A stretch of 33,179 nt of DNA. Origin: Robiginitomaculum sp. GTDB taxonomy: Bacteria > Pseudomonadota > Alphaproteobacteria > Caulobacterales > Maricaulaceae. The stretch is from positions 1 through 33,179 of the forward strand of contig JAKIUV010000020.1 in NCBI GenBank assembly GCA_021647375.1. The letters are read 5' to 3'. The translations under genes and the position numbers were made by a program. The notes under the pieces were generated by a model. The model was given only the letters and a program-made list of their open reading frames with translations, had not been told where the DNA came from and searched no databases. Positions 7,239 to 14,626 of this stretch are shown here, in pieces (position 1 is the stretch's first letter; every line of letters begins with the position of its first letter).

Positions 7239-8997
7239 TATAAAGATTACGGGCGGTACCATCTATGACGGCGAGGGCGGTGCTGCTTATACCGCTAACA
7301 TCGGCATTAAAGACGGCATAATAACCGAGATTGGCACTTGTTTAGGTGAAGCGGGAGAAACCATAGAGGCTGACGGCCTTATCATTACGCCCGGCACAAT
7401 TGATTTGCACACCCATTATGACGGCCAAATTTCATGGGACGAGGAAATGAAACCATCGGTTAATCACGGTGTTACCACTATTGTCATGGGCAATTGTGGT
7501 GTCGGGTTTGCGCCGTGCCGCAAAGACGACCATGACAAACTCATCCGCCTGATGGAGGGTGTTGAAGATATTCCGGGCACCGCACTGAGTGAGGGTTTAA
7601 CATGGGATTGGGAAAGTTTCCCCGAATATATGGACGCTCTCGATGCCCGCCCCCACACTATAGATTTTCTCGCCATGATGCCCCACGATCCATTGCGGGT
7701 GTTTGTTATGGGCGACCGTGCCGTGTTTGACCAACGCGCCACCGATGCTGACATTGATGAAATGCGCACATTGACCCGTGAAGCTCTGGAGGCTGGTGCC
7801 GTCGGATTTTCTACTGGTCGTTCCGATGCCCACCGTAGTTCGGACGGGGACTGGACACCGACCAGCGAAGCTCATCCCTCAGAACTGGCAGGCATTGCCA
7901 GCGCTTTCAACGGGCTGGATTACGGCGTTTTGCATGCGGTCAATGATTTTGACCAAGAACGCCCCGGCGATCAATTCGACCAGGAATTTGATATATTGGA
8001 AACTTATTTCCGCGCCGCCCCCGGCCACAAGGCAAGCATGACTTTGATGCAGCGCGATCTGGTGCCGGATCATTGGAAGAAAATAATAAAGCGCGCCGAA
8101 GACTTGCAAAAAGACGGTGTGGATTTACGCTTACAAGCCGCACCGCGCGGCATTGGTTTGTTTCTGGGGTTACAATCCACCTTCCACCCATTAATGGCAT
8201 TTCCGAGCTATATTGAGATTGCCGATTTATCGTTTGAAGATCGGGTAGAGAAAATGCGCTGCCCGGTGCTGAAAGAAAAAATGCTGGCTGAAACGCCTGT
8301 TAAGCTGGCAGGTTCGGGTACGTCCGTGCCGCCCATGACCGATATAATGATTGCTATGACAGAACAAATTGCGGGCAAAATGTTCAAGCTGTCCCCGGAC
8401 GGTTCTGGCAAGGTGGATTATGAGCAAGGCTATGCCAGTTCCGCCGCCGCCGAAGCAGATAACAAAGGCGAGACGGTATGGTCGGTATTGTATGATTGGA
8501 TGCTTGAAGACGAAGGCAAGATGCTGATTTACTTCCCGATCTACAATTACACCGACATGAATTATGATGCGGTGCACACTATGATGACCCATCCACTGGC
8601 ACTGCCCGGCCTAACCGACGGTGGTGCCCATGTGGGTTATATTTGCGATGCCAGCTTCCCGACCTATTTGCTCGCCCACTGGACCCGCGACCGCGATAGC
8701 AAAAAAATCAGCATTGCGCGGGCTGTGCAAATGCTCAGCGCTGATGCGGCAGATTTTTTGGGGCTTGATGACAGAGGGCGGATTAAGGTAGGCCTGAAAG
8801 CTGACATCAATATTATTGATTATGAAAATCTTGAACTAGAGGTTCCTGTCATGGTCAAGGATTTACCCGCTGGTGGGCAACGTCTGCTACAACCTGTGAC
8901 AGGCTACAAAGCCACATTGGTCTCGGGACAGGCTGTGATAAAAGACAACCAGGTCACCAGCGCCCGTCCTGGTCGCTTGGTGAGAATGGGGCGGTAA
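7231..8997 (+). CDS. N-acyl-D-amino-acid deacylase family amidohydrolase
   Basis: A 588-residue metal-dependent hydrolase of the D-aminoacylase branch of the amidohydrolase superfamily. It begins with ITGGTIYDGEGG and carries the metal-binding TPGTIDLHTHYDGQ (HxH about residues 60-62), the branch-specific GNCGVGFAPC (Cys near 90, the bridging ligand in characterised D-aminoacylases), and late TDGGAHVGYICDASFPTYLL (about 462-481). It ends with the usual beta-sandwich segment GRIKVGLKADINIID. Relatives hydrolyse N-acyl-D-amino acids or similar amides. I chose ATG 7231 because AAAGGAG at 7216-7222 is 8 nt upstream; ATG 7225 is too close. It overlaps the upstream symporter gene by 8 bases. A GC-rich hairpin overlaps the stop codon. 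Confidence 0.92.
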   Translation: MFDIKITGGTIYDGEGGAAYTANIGIKDGIITEIGTCLGEAGETIEADGLIITPGTIDLHTHYDGQISWDEEMKPSVNHGVTTIVMGNCGVGFAPCRKDDHDKLIRLMEGVEDIPGTALSEGLTWDWESFPEYMDALDARPHTIDFLAMMPHDPLRVFVMGDRAVFDQRATDADIDEMRTLTREALEAGAVGFSTGRSDAHRSSDGDWTPTSEAHPSELAGIASAFNGLDYGVLHAVNDFDQERPGDQFDQEFDILETYFRAAPGHKASMTLMQRDLVPDHWKKIIKRAEDLQKDGVDLRLQAAPRGIGLFLGLQSTFHPLMAFPSYIEIADLSFEDRVEKMRCPVLKEKMLAETPVKLAGSGTSVPPMTDIMIAMTEQIAGKMFKLSPDGSGKVDYEQGYASSAAAEADNKGETVWSVLYDWMLEDEGKMLIYFPIYNYTDMNYDAVHTMMTHPLALPGLTDGGAHVGYICDASFPTYLLAHWTRDRDSKKISIARAVQMLSADAADFLGLDDRGRIKVGLKADINIIDYENLELEVPVMVKDLPAGGQRLLQPVTGYKATLVSGQAVIKDNQVTSARPGRLVRMGR

Positions 8998-9006
8998 CCC
9001 GCCCCA
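8987..9006 (+). terminator. GC-rich hairpin over the amidohydrolase stop codon
   Basis: TGGGGCGG and CCGCCCCA form an 8-bp stem around the TAA stop, with a 4-nt loop. There is no U-run, so it would be at best a partial or Rho-assisted stop between this gene and the convergent one at 9029-12133. Confidence 0.4.
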
Positions 9007-9028
9007 AACCGATATAACAAGGGATACT

Positions 9029-12000
9029 CTATTCTACATTAAATGTGAATTTGGTCTCATGACCTTCACTGGTTACGGCCTTTCCGTCTACGGTCTTTGC
9101 TGAAAAAATTGCTTTTTCTGCAGCTTTTACGGCGGCTTTTTCAAAAGCTTTTTGGAAGCGACCAACACCGGAGCTTTCTTTGGCCATTGCATTCAGTACT
9201 ATGCCATTTTCATCCACATCGTAAGAAACAATTACAGTTGCAATTTTGTTATGGCCACGGCGCTGGGCTACGGCAGGGTAGCGCGCAGCTGCCGCTTTGG
9301 TTTTCTTGGCGTCCACAATCAATTCAGGTGCCAGTTCCGGTTCGGCCTCGACAGGTGTTGCAATAGTTACCTCAGCAGGCGTCAGGCTGGCTTCCAGCGT
9401 TGGTTGTTCATTAACAATTTCCGGCTCCGGCACCAAAGGCTCTGCGGCAATTCTTGTATTGTTCAATTCTTCCAAAAGAGATGCCGTGACTTTATTGTTT
9501 GTTTCCAAGCCAAATAATTGTTGATACTGGTTCATAGCGGCAATAGTGGGGCCGTCCATTTTTCCGCTAGCTTCGCCCGCATAAAACCCGAGTGTCGCCA
9601 ATTTTGTCTGGACGTCTTTGGTGACTTGGGAAAATGGTATCGCGACAGGTTCAATGTTCGCGGTTGGAATGGCGCGCGGCTCTACGTTCAGTACGGCGGC
9701 GGGAATGGTTACTTTAACGGGACGGCGTTTTTTTGGTAAACGGGTCGATGCAGTTTGCACTGGTTTTTTCTCGACTGTTTTTTCAAATTTAACTGTGCCT
9801 TCGCCCCATTTTCGCGCCGGAATATTGGTAATATTGGCGACGAGAACCGGTGTGATTTTTTTTGTGGGAAGCTCTTTTATAGCAAGCACTTCGGTTACTG
9901 CGACAGGGCCTTCACCCTTGGCATCGGGTGTAATTTTTGCAGCCATTGCAGGCTCTGTGGGCAATTCAGAAGGTAATACGATAGGGGTTACAGTCTGCGC
10001 CGTAATGGTCGCAGGCAAAACGGCTTGCGTGTTGATACGCGTTTTTTCCGTGCTTGCAGTTGTCGTCGTCCCTGACCGCGACGCGTTAGAGGCGATGACA
10101 CCAATGCTGGCTACGGATAACAACAACACGGCAGACAATCCCGCGACCGCTTTGCGGCTTAAGCCGCTTTCGTCATCAGCATCTGCATCATCTTCGAATT
10201 TTTCCAGGTCGCTTTCTTCAGTTTCACTGACTAATTTCACGGCAGGTTCTTGCGAATTATCAACCTTGGCCACTGGCTTTGCAATGGTTCCAGGTTCAAT
10301 AATTTGTTCAATTTTTTTTTCGGAAATTGCTGGGGTATCATCGTCAGCGCTCACATCCTCGGTACGGGCGGCCTTATCACTTATAGCTTCATTAATAGCT
10401 ATGTCGGCTTCTTCTTTACGACTAAACAACCCTTTGAGCTTTGACATGACGCTGTCTGAATGATCTTCCGTATTTACTTCCATCACCAGAGCGGCTCCAC
10501 CCAGACCACTGGCCAGCGCTGCCGCTTTCTTAAATGGCACACTTGAAATTTTTGCATCCATTTTTAAAATATCGACTATTTCGTCAACATTGTCCGGCGT
10601 GATTTTTTGAGCTTTCAAATGCTTGATCCGAGCGCGCATTTTCTTGGCCACATCACGGGCCGTTTCAAGGTTGGATTGGTTGTCGGCAATCAGACCGTCG
10701 GTTTGACGTAGCGCATTGCCTGCTTCGGCGTGAATGCTGCTTGCATCTTTCAAATTACCTTTCGCTGCACCGAGCGTATCACGCACTTGCTCTAGAGTGG
10801 CGCGTGCAGATGCTCCGGCTGTTTCCGCTTGGGTTTTTTGCGCTTCCAAATCTTGCATTTGTTGCTGAGAAATTCCCAGATTGCGCCGCACATTTTGTGC
10901 CTCATCCTGTGCAGATTGCGATATGGCGCGTAATTCCACGGCTTTAGCCGCCGCTGCCTTTGCTGCTATTTCGGCGTCTGCCAAAGCAGATTTGGCTTTT
11001 TGCGCTGCGCTTGCCGTTTTAGCCGCCAGTTTTTGCTGTTCGGCCAGGGCTTTTTCGATTTTCTGCAACTCGTCCTTGGTTGTCTGCTCGATTTGTATTC
11101 GCTTGGATAAACCTTTTTCACTTTCTGACACTTTGCGTTCGGCCATTTCAAAGGTGCGTTTGGCTTGGCCTTTAATCTCCCCTTGGGATTTCACAAATTC
11201 TTTAGCCTTTTTGGCACGACCACTTAGTTCCTGAGCTTGGTCTTCATAGCTACGAATAACCTCTTTTGTGTCTAAAAGTTCCGCGTTAATCCGCTTGATG
11301 TCAGCACGGCGTTCTTCGTCTGCCTTGCGGGCCTGTTCTTCGCGTCGCGCAAGTTCGGCGCGGCGAGCCTCTTCGGCGAGGCGGGCTTCTTCAGCTTTAC
11401 GTTTGGCTTCAATACGCTTCTCTTCTGCGATGCGGGCTAATTCGGCGAGGCGAGCTTCTTCGGCCAATCTGGCTTCTTCGGCGAGGCGCTCTGCTTCTAT
11501 ACGTTTTTCTTCGGCCAATTTTGCCGCTTCGGCTTTTGCCAAAGCCCGTTTTGCCCGCTCAGCATCCTGAATGCGTGCCTGCTCCATTTTATGTGCGGCT
11601 TCTGCCAGCCGTGCCGCCTCCAAGGCGCGCTCCTCTGCCGCTTGTTTTGCCTCTTGTGCGCGTAACATCTCCGCAGATGAAGCCTCGGCAGCCGCACGGG
11701 CTTCTTCGGCCAAGCGTTCAACTTCACTTTGTTGCGGCGCTTCAACTTTGCGGTTACCGCCAAAGCGACCAAACAATCCTCGTTTGGCTGTTGTGCTGGC
11801 TACGTCTGCTAAACTGTTTGTGGCGGAAGGCGCGCCGGATGTAGCCCAAACAATACTCTGTTCAAAACTCAGGCTAGGAATTTTCAAAGAAACCTTGTCG
11901 CCCGCATTGATAGATGCTGCAAATGTATCAGGTATGGTGAACCGCGTTACATTTCCCTCGATTTCACTATCCAGCAATGTGCTTTTCTCGGACTGGCTCC

Positions 12001-12133
12001 ACCCGGTTGGGGATAACCATTCATTGCCGTTCTTGCACAACTTCACCATAGTCTGCGAACTATCAGCTTGTGCTTCAACTAAAATTGCCGTGCTATTCTC
12101 TGCTTGTTTCATGTTCCCACCCGTACTCGCCAT
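9029..12133 (-). CDS. giant coiled-coil / transmembrane / peptidoglycan-binding / TonB-C protein
   Basis: A ~1,034-residue protein of unusual make-up. Residues 1-~120 form a small globular domain without a clear family. About 130-500 is a long Ala/Glu/Arg/Lys coiled coil, with near-perfect LAEEARLAEEAR repeats around 220-270. An acidic linker follows. One membrane segment (AVAGLSAVLLLSVASIGVIA) lies near 660-682. The periplasmic part is Pro/Thr-rich, then a peptidoglycan_binding_1 repeat (VQTKLATLGFYAGEASGKMDG, ~835-885), and the last ~80 residues match the TonB C-terminal domain (ATVIVSYDVDENGIV ... FQKAFEKAAVKAAEKAIF). TonB normally has a very short cytoplasmic end; here ~650 residues are predicted cytoplasmic. 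I use ATG 12133, which has GGGGA 7 nt upstream; ATG 12151 lacks such a site. No exbB/exbD is adjacent. Confidence 0.87.
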   Translation of the reverse strand: MASTGGNMKQAENSTAILVEAQADSSQTMVKLCKNGNEWLSPTGWSQSEKSTLLDSEIEGNVTRFTIPDTFAASINAGDKVSLKIPSLSFEQSIVWATSGAPSATNSLADVASTTAKRGLFGRFGGNRKVEAPQQSEVERLAEEARAAAEASSAEMLRAQEAKQAAEERALEAARLAEAAHKMEQARIQDAERAKRALAKAEAAKLAEEKRIEAERLAEEARLAEEARLAELARIAEEKRIEAKRKAEEARLAEEARRAELARREEQARKADEERRADIKRINAELLDTKEVIRSYEDQAQELSGRAKKAKEFVKSQGEIKGQAKRTFEMAERKVSESEKGLSKRIQIEQTTKDELQKIEKALAEQQKLAAKTASAAQKAKSALADAEIAAKAAAAKAVELRAISQSAQDEAQNVRRNLGISQQQMQDLEAQKTQAETAGASARATLEQVRDTLGAAKGNLKDASSIHAEAGNALRQTDGLIADNQSNLETARDVAKKMRARIKHLKAQKITPDNVDEIVDILKMDAKISSVPFKKAAALASGLGGAALVMEVNTEDHSDSVMSKLKGLFSRKEEADIAINEAISDKAARTEDVSADDDTPAISEKKIEQIIEPGTIAKPVAKVDNSQEPAVKLVSETEESDLEKFEDDADADDESGLSRKAVAGLSAVLLLSVASIGVIASNASRSGTTTTASTEKTRINTQAVLPATITAQTVTPIVLPSELPTEPAMAAKITPDAKGEGPVAVTEVLAIKELPTKKITPVLVANITNIPARKWGEGTVKFEKTVEKKPVQTASTRLPKKRRPVKVTIPAAVLNVEPRAIPTANIEPVAIPFSQVTKDVQTKLATLGFYAGEASGKMDGPTIAAMNQYQQLFGLETNNKVTASLLEELNNTRIAAEPLVPEPEIVNEQPTLEASLTPAEVTIATPVEAEPELAPELIVDAKKTKAAAARYPAVAQRRGHNKIATVIVSYDVDENGIVLNAMAKESSGVGRFQKAFEKAAVKAAEKAIFSAKTVDGKAVTSEGHETKFTFNVE
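11340..11520. repeat. degenerate tandem DNA repeats coding Leu-Ala-Glu-Glu-Ala-Arg units
   Basis: Within the coiled-coil gene, units like GGCGAGGCGAGCTTCTTC recur with small changes several times between about 11355 and 11495. They encode the repeated LAEEAR heptad-like blocks. Such direct repeats can change copy number by slippage or recombination, so the coiled-coil length may vary between strains. Confidence 0.7.
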
Positions 12134-12485
12134 AATAATATCCCCGCTCATTATTTTTCGTAATTTTGCTTATCCCAAAGCTAAAAATCCCAAAGTTAAA
12201 AATCCCGCTAAAACCCCAGTGCTAAAAACGCATTTAATAAAATTTGTTATTTAACCACACGGAAAGGCTCTAGTAATTTCCCCTATGGCAGGATGTTAAC
12301 CTTTTGTTTACATTATTACCAGTCACTTAATAGATTTTTAGTGCTGCGGCTTGTGGATAATATTGTACCGCGTTGATTGCCTGTGCATTCTTACCAAGAT
12401 TTCATGCAATTGGCTGAAATGTTCAGGTTTCTCTCAGGCTATTTGGTCTATATATTGGTCAATATTGAAGTTCAAGGAGACCAAA
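12134..12485. other. divergent intergenic region with short repeats and one DnaA-box-like site
   Basis: A 352-base AT-rich gap between the TonB-type giant gene (minus) and the DUF3108 gene (plus). It contains a short direct repeat, CCCAAAGCTAAAAAT / CCCAAAGTTAAAAAT, at about 12175-12204, with a decayed third copy. It also contains a single TGTGGATAA (12352-12360) identical to a DnaA box, and two TTGGTC copies at 12443-12460 just before the ribosome site AAGGAG (12474-12479). No further gene is visible. It must hold both promoters, but I cannot place them with confidence. Confidence 0.5.
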
Positions 12486-13331
12486 ATGAAGAAAAAGACC
12501 TTAAAAAAATTGTTGGCCACTACTGTAACGGCGGGGCTTATTAGCTTGCCTATAGCCTTGCCAATAAGCTCTTACGCCCAACAGGGCGAATCGGTTACAC
12601 CAAATACGGCGACAAAGACTGTGGCTTTGGATGTCAAACTTAAAGGTTATGTTTTTGGCTTGCGGGTTATGAAGGCCAATATTTCAGGTCAGTTTACGCA
12701 AGATACATATGCCTTACGCGCAGACTTGTTCACATCTGGCCTCGGGGCATTTCTCAAGAAATTTCAAATTTGGTCAACCACTACAGGTCAAATTAACGAA
12801 AGTGGTTTGCGGCCTGTGCAACACATCCAGCAAAATATGGATAAGAAAAACCGCCGCGTAGAAATGAGTTACGGCGAGACGGCTGTAGATATTTCAATTG
12901 TACCGCCCTTAGGGTCCCAGGGTAAACCACCTGCAACTCTCAAACAAAGGTTTGAAAGCGATGATACCCTAAGCGCCTTATTAAATATGATGATGCGCGG
13001 TTACAGGTTTGCCGACGAACCGTGCACGGGCACTGTGCCCGTATTTGATTCCAAGCAACATTATTTGTTGCGCATGGAAAGGGATGGTAGCAGACGCATC
13101 AAGCAAAAAGGCTATAAAGGCGATACGGTCAAATGTAAGGTATATTATGTCCCTGTCTCCGGTTTTGACCCCGAAGACCTGCCGAGCGCGGAGGAGGCTG
13201 CAGCACCTATCATCATTTATCTGGCGCCATTTGACGAGGCAGGTTTGTATGTCCCCGTGCGAATGACCTATAAAATCAGCTTTTTCAAAGCCGTCATCAA
13301 GGCGCGCGAAATTACGGTACGCCAGCAATAA
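12486..13331 (+). CDS. DUF3108 family periplasmic protein
   Basis: A 281-residue exported protein. A signal peptide with several Lys, a hydrophobic core and a cleavage site after SYA (near residue 30) is followed by the DUF3108 pattern: LDVKLKGYVFGLRVMKANISGQF, then a region containing SGLGAFLKKFQIWSTTTGQI. Two Cys (in EPCTG and VKCKV) could form a disulfide. The function of DUF3108 proteins is unknown; they are outer-envelope beta-rich proteins. The ATG at 12486 is chosen because AAGGAG lies 6 nt upstream and the signal peptide starts there; a longer in-frame reading from 12351 lacks both. It is divergent from the giant TonB-type gene and convergent with the TonB-like lipoprotein; no operon partner. 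Confidence 0.87.
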   Translation: MKKKTLKKLLATTVTAGLISLPIALPISSYAQQGESVTPNTATKTVALDVKLKGYVFGLRVMKANISGQFTQDTYALRADLFTSGLGAFLKKFQIWSTTTGQINESGLRPVQHIQQNMDKKNRRVEMSYGETAVDISIVPPLGSQGKPPATLKQRFESDDTLSALLNMMMRGYRFADEPCTGTVPVFDSKQHYLLRMERDGSRRIKQKGYKGDTVKCKVYYVPVSGFDPEDLPSAEEAAAPIIIYLAPFDEAGLYVPVRMTYKISFFKAVIKAREITVRQQ

Positions 13332-13385
13332 CGTAAGAGAATGTGGTGGGCTAGGCACATCCGAATAAGAAACTTTGCCGCAGTG

Positions 13386-13799
13386 TTAACCGCCTAAACT
13401 GACGCCGCCCAATTGGTATCTTATGAGGACACGGCAATGCTTTAGGGGTTCCGCTGGCGGGTGGAACTGCCATTTTTTGGCGGCCGCTTTTGTATTGCCG
13501 CCGAACATGCCTGCGGGTAGGGAGCGCTCAACGCGGACATTTTGTGTTGCGCCGCTGGCATCGACATCTAGGCGTAAAATGACCCAACCTTGGCGGCCTG
13601 TGCGAAATGCGCGACGCGGATAACTGGGGAGTTCAAAATTAATGGCAGCTAATTTCTCCCCGCCGATACAATCATCCGGATTGGCATAGCCTTTGACCCA
13701 TGGGTCGGGCGGGTAGTCGGATTTGGGCATGAACGGTTTGCTGGCGCAGCCCGATAATAAAGCGGATAAGCAGAGCGCCGAAAATACGAGTGCGCGCAT
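13386..13799 (-). CDS. small lipoprotein with a TonB C-terminal-like domain
   Basis: A 137-residue predicted lipoprotein with lipobox LLSGC (Cys at residue 18) and a mature part matching the TonB_C fold. It contains YPRRAFRTGRQGWVILRLDVDASG, then VRVERSLPAGMFGGNTKAAAKKWQFHPP, close to the conserved 'YP..A...G..G.V.v.f.vd..G' and 'A...V..W.F.P' family patterns. A lipid anchor in place of the usual TonB membrane helix means it cannot couple to ExbBD in the ordinary way; it may be a periplasmic adaptor. Its ATG shares one base with the stop codon of the HPr gene (TAATG), so it is translationally coupled to the PTS genes, an odd companion. No clear ribosome site of its own. Confidence 0.85.
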   Translation of the reverse strand: MRALVFSALCLSALLSGCASKPFMPKSDYPPDPWVKGYANPDDCIGGEKLAAINFELPSYPRRAFRTGRQGWVILRLDVDASGATQNVRVERSLPAGMFGGNTKAAAKKWQFHPPAEPLKHCRVLIRYQLGGVSLGG

Positions 13800-14143
13800 T
13801 ATTCTGTCTCGCCAAATTTGTCTTCTACCAATGCGGCGAGAGCCTTAATCGCCGCATCAGCGTCGGAGCCGTGGGCGGTGATTGATATATCTTCCCCGCA
13901 CGCCGACCCAAGCAAGAGTAGCTCCATAATACTGTCGCCAACAACGGTTTCTTGGCAGACATCATTGCAAGATGTAACCTCAATTTTAGCAGAAAAGCTC
14001 TGCGCCATTGTGGCGAATTTAGCCGATGCACGTGCGTGAAGGCCGCGCTTGTTGCGAAGAGTGACACGGGTGCTTTTTAGGTACAGCGCCTCATGGACGT
14101 CGTTTTTGTTAAGAGAACTATTTGTGGACGGGTTATTACGCAT
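13799..14143 (-). CDS. ptsH: phosphocarrier protein HPr
   Basis: A 114-residue HPr-family protein that relays phosphate from enzyme I to EIIA. The active-site block NKRGLHARASAKF puts the phosphorylated His at residue 36, and the regulatory-site block VGDSIMELLLLG keeps a Ser (71) matching Ser46 of classical HPr, the target of HPr kinase. It carries ~20 extra N-terminal residues relative to the usual ~90; a shorter product from an internal start cannot be excluded. ATG 14143 is preferred over the TTG at 14158; either start overlaps the end of the EIIA gene (stop at 14136), so it is coupled to it. In alphaproteobacteria this HPr belongs to the regulatory PTS (EI-Ntr, HPr, EIIA) rather than sugar uptake. 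No hprK lies nearby. Confidence 0.93.
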   Translation of the reverse strand: MRNNPSTNSSLNKNDVHEALYLKSTRVTLRNKRGLHARASAKFATMAQSFSAKIEVTSCNDVCQETVVGDSIMELLLLGSACGEDISITAHGSDADAAIKALAALVEDKFGETE

Positions 14144-14546
14144 CCATTTCGCCGGCAATGACTTCGGAGGCTATGGCAATATAATGGCGCCCCGCTTGCT
14201 TCGCTGTCTGGGCGGCCTCAGAGAGAGAAAGTTCGCGCCTAGCTTCGGAGAGTTTAATCAGCATCGGCAAATTAACGCCCGCTACAACTTCGACATTTTC
14301 CCGCCCGAGTAAAGAAATGGACAAATTGGACGGTGTGCCACCGAACATATCTGTCAGCAACATAACGCCATTACCAGTGTCAGCGGATTTAACCGCCGCA
14401 TGTACGGCATGACTGGCCAGTTCGAGATCATCATCGGCACCAATACAAACCGTGACAAATTGATCGAGCGGGCCGACCACATGCTCTGTAGCTAGCTTAA
14501 GTTCGTCCGCCAAGCGTCCGTGGGTTACAATTACAAGTCCAATCAA
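14136..14546 (-). CDS. PTS system mannose-type EIIA component (regulatory)
   Basis: A 136-residue EIIA(Man)-fold protein. It opens MIGLVIVTHGRLA, with the phosphorylated His at residue 9, and has the conserved LTDMFGGTPSNLS and EVVAGVNLPMLIKL segments. In alphaproteobacteria this protein, encoded by chvG, hprK and ptsH, is part of an incomplete PTS that signals rather than transports; no EIIB/EIIC is present here. The start is TTG at 14546, the only candidate giving the family's exact N-terminus, with GAGG 7 nt upstream. It lies 80 bases after chvG on the same strand and overlaps HPr by 8 bases. The gap to chvG is too small for the hprK gene usually found there. Confidence 0.92.
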   Translation of the reverse strand: MIGLVIVTHGRLADELKLATEHVVGPLDQFVTVCIGADDDLELASHAVHAAVKSADTGNGVMLLTDMFGGTPSNLSISLLGRENVEVVAGVNLPMLIKLSEARRELSLSEAAQTAKQAGRHYIAIASEVIAGEMDA

Positions 14547-14626
14547 AGCAGTGCCTCACATTTACAATAAAACACTTAAACAAATTCTGGCGGCTATGAA
14601 AAGCGTTATTTGCGCATATCTTTACT

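Noticed and set aside
9618..10463. Plus-strand 281-residue ORF within the giant TonB-type gene
   Set aside because: The translation is Ser/Thr/Val-rich low complexity typical of an antisense frame; the minus strand has a continuous 1,034-codon frame with real domains.
11340..11520. Repeated units as a CRISPR array
   Set aside because: The repeats are imperfect, contiguous, without unique spacers, and encode coiled-coil heptads.
12352..12360. DnaA-box sequence TGTGGATAA as a replication origin
   Set aside because: Only one box, no cluster, no AT-rich unwinding tandem repeats and no origin-type neighbours.
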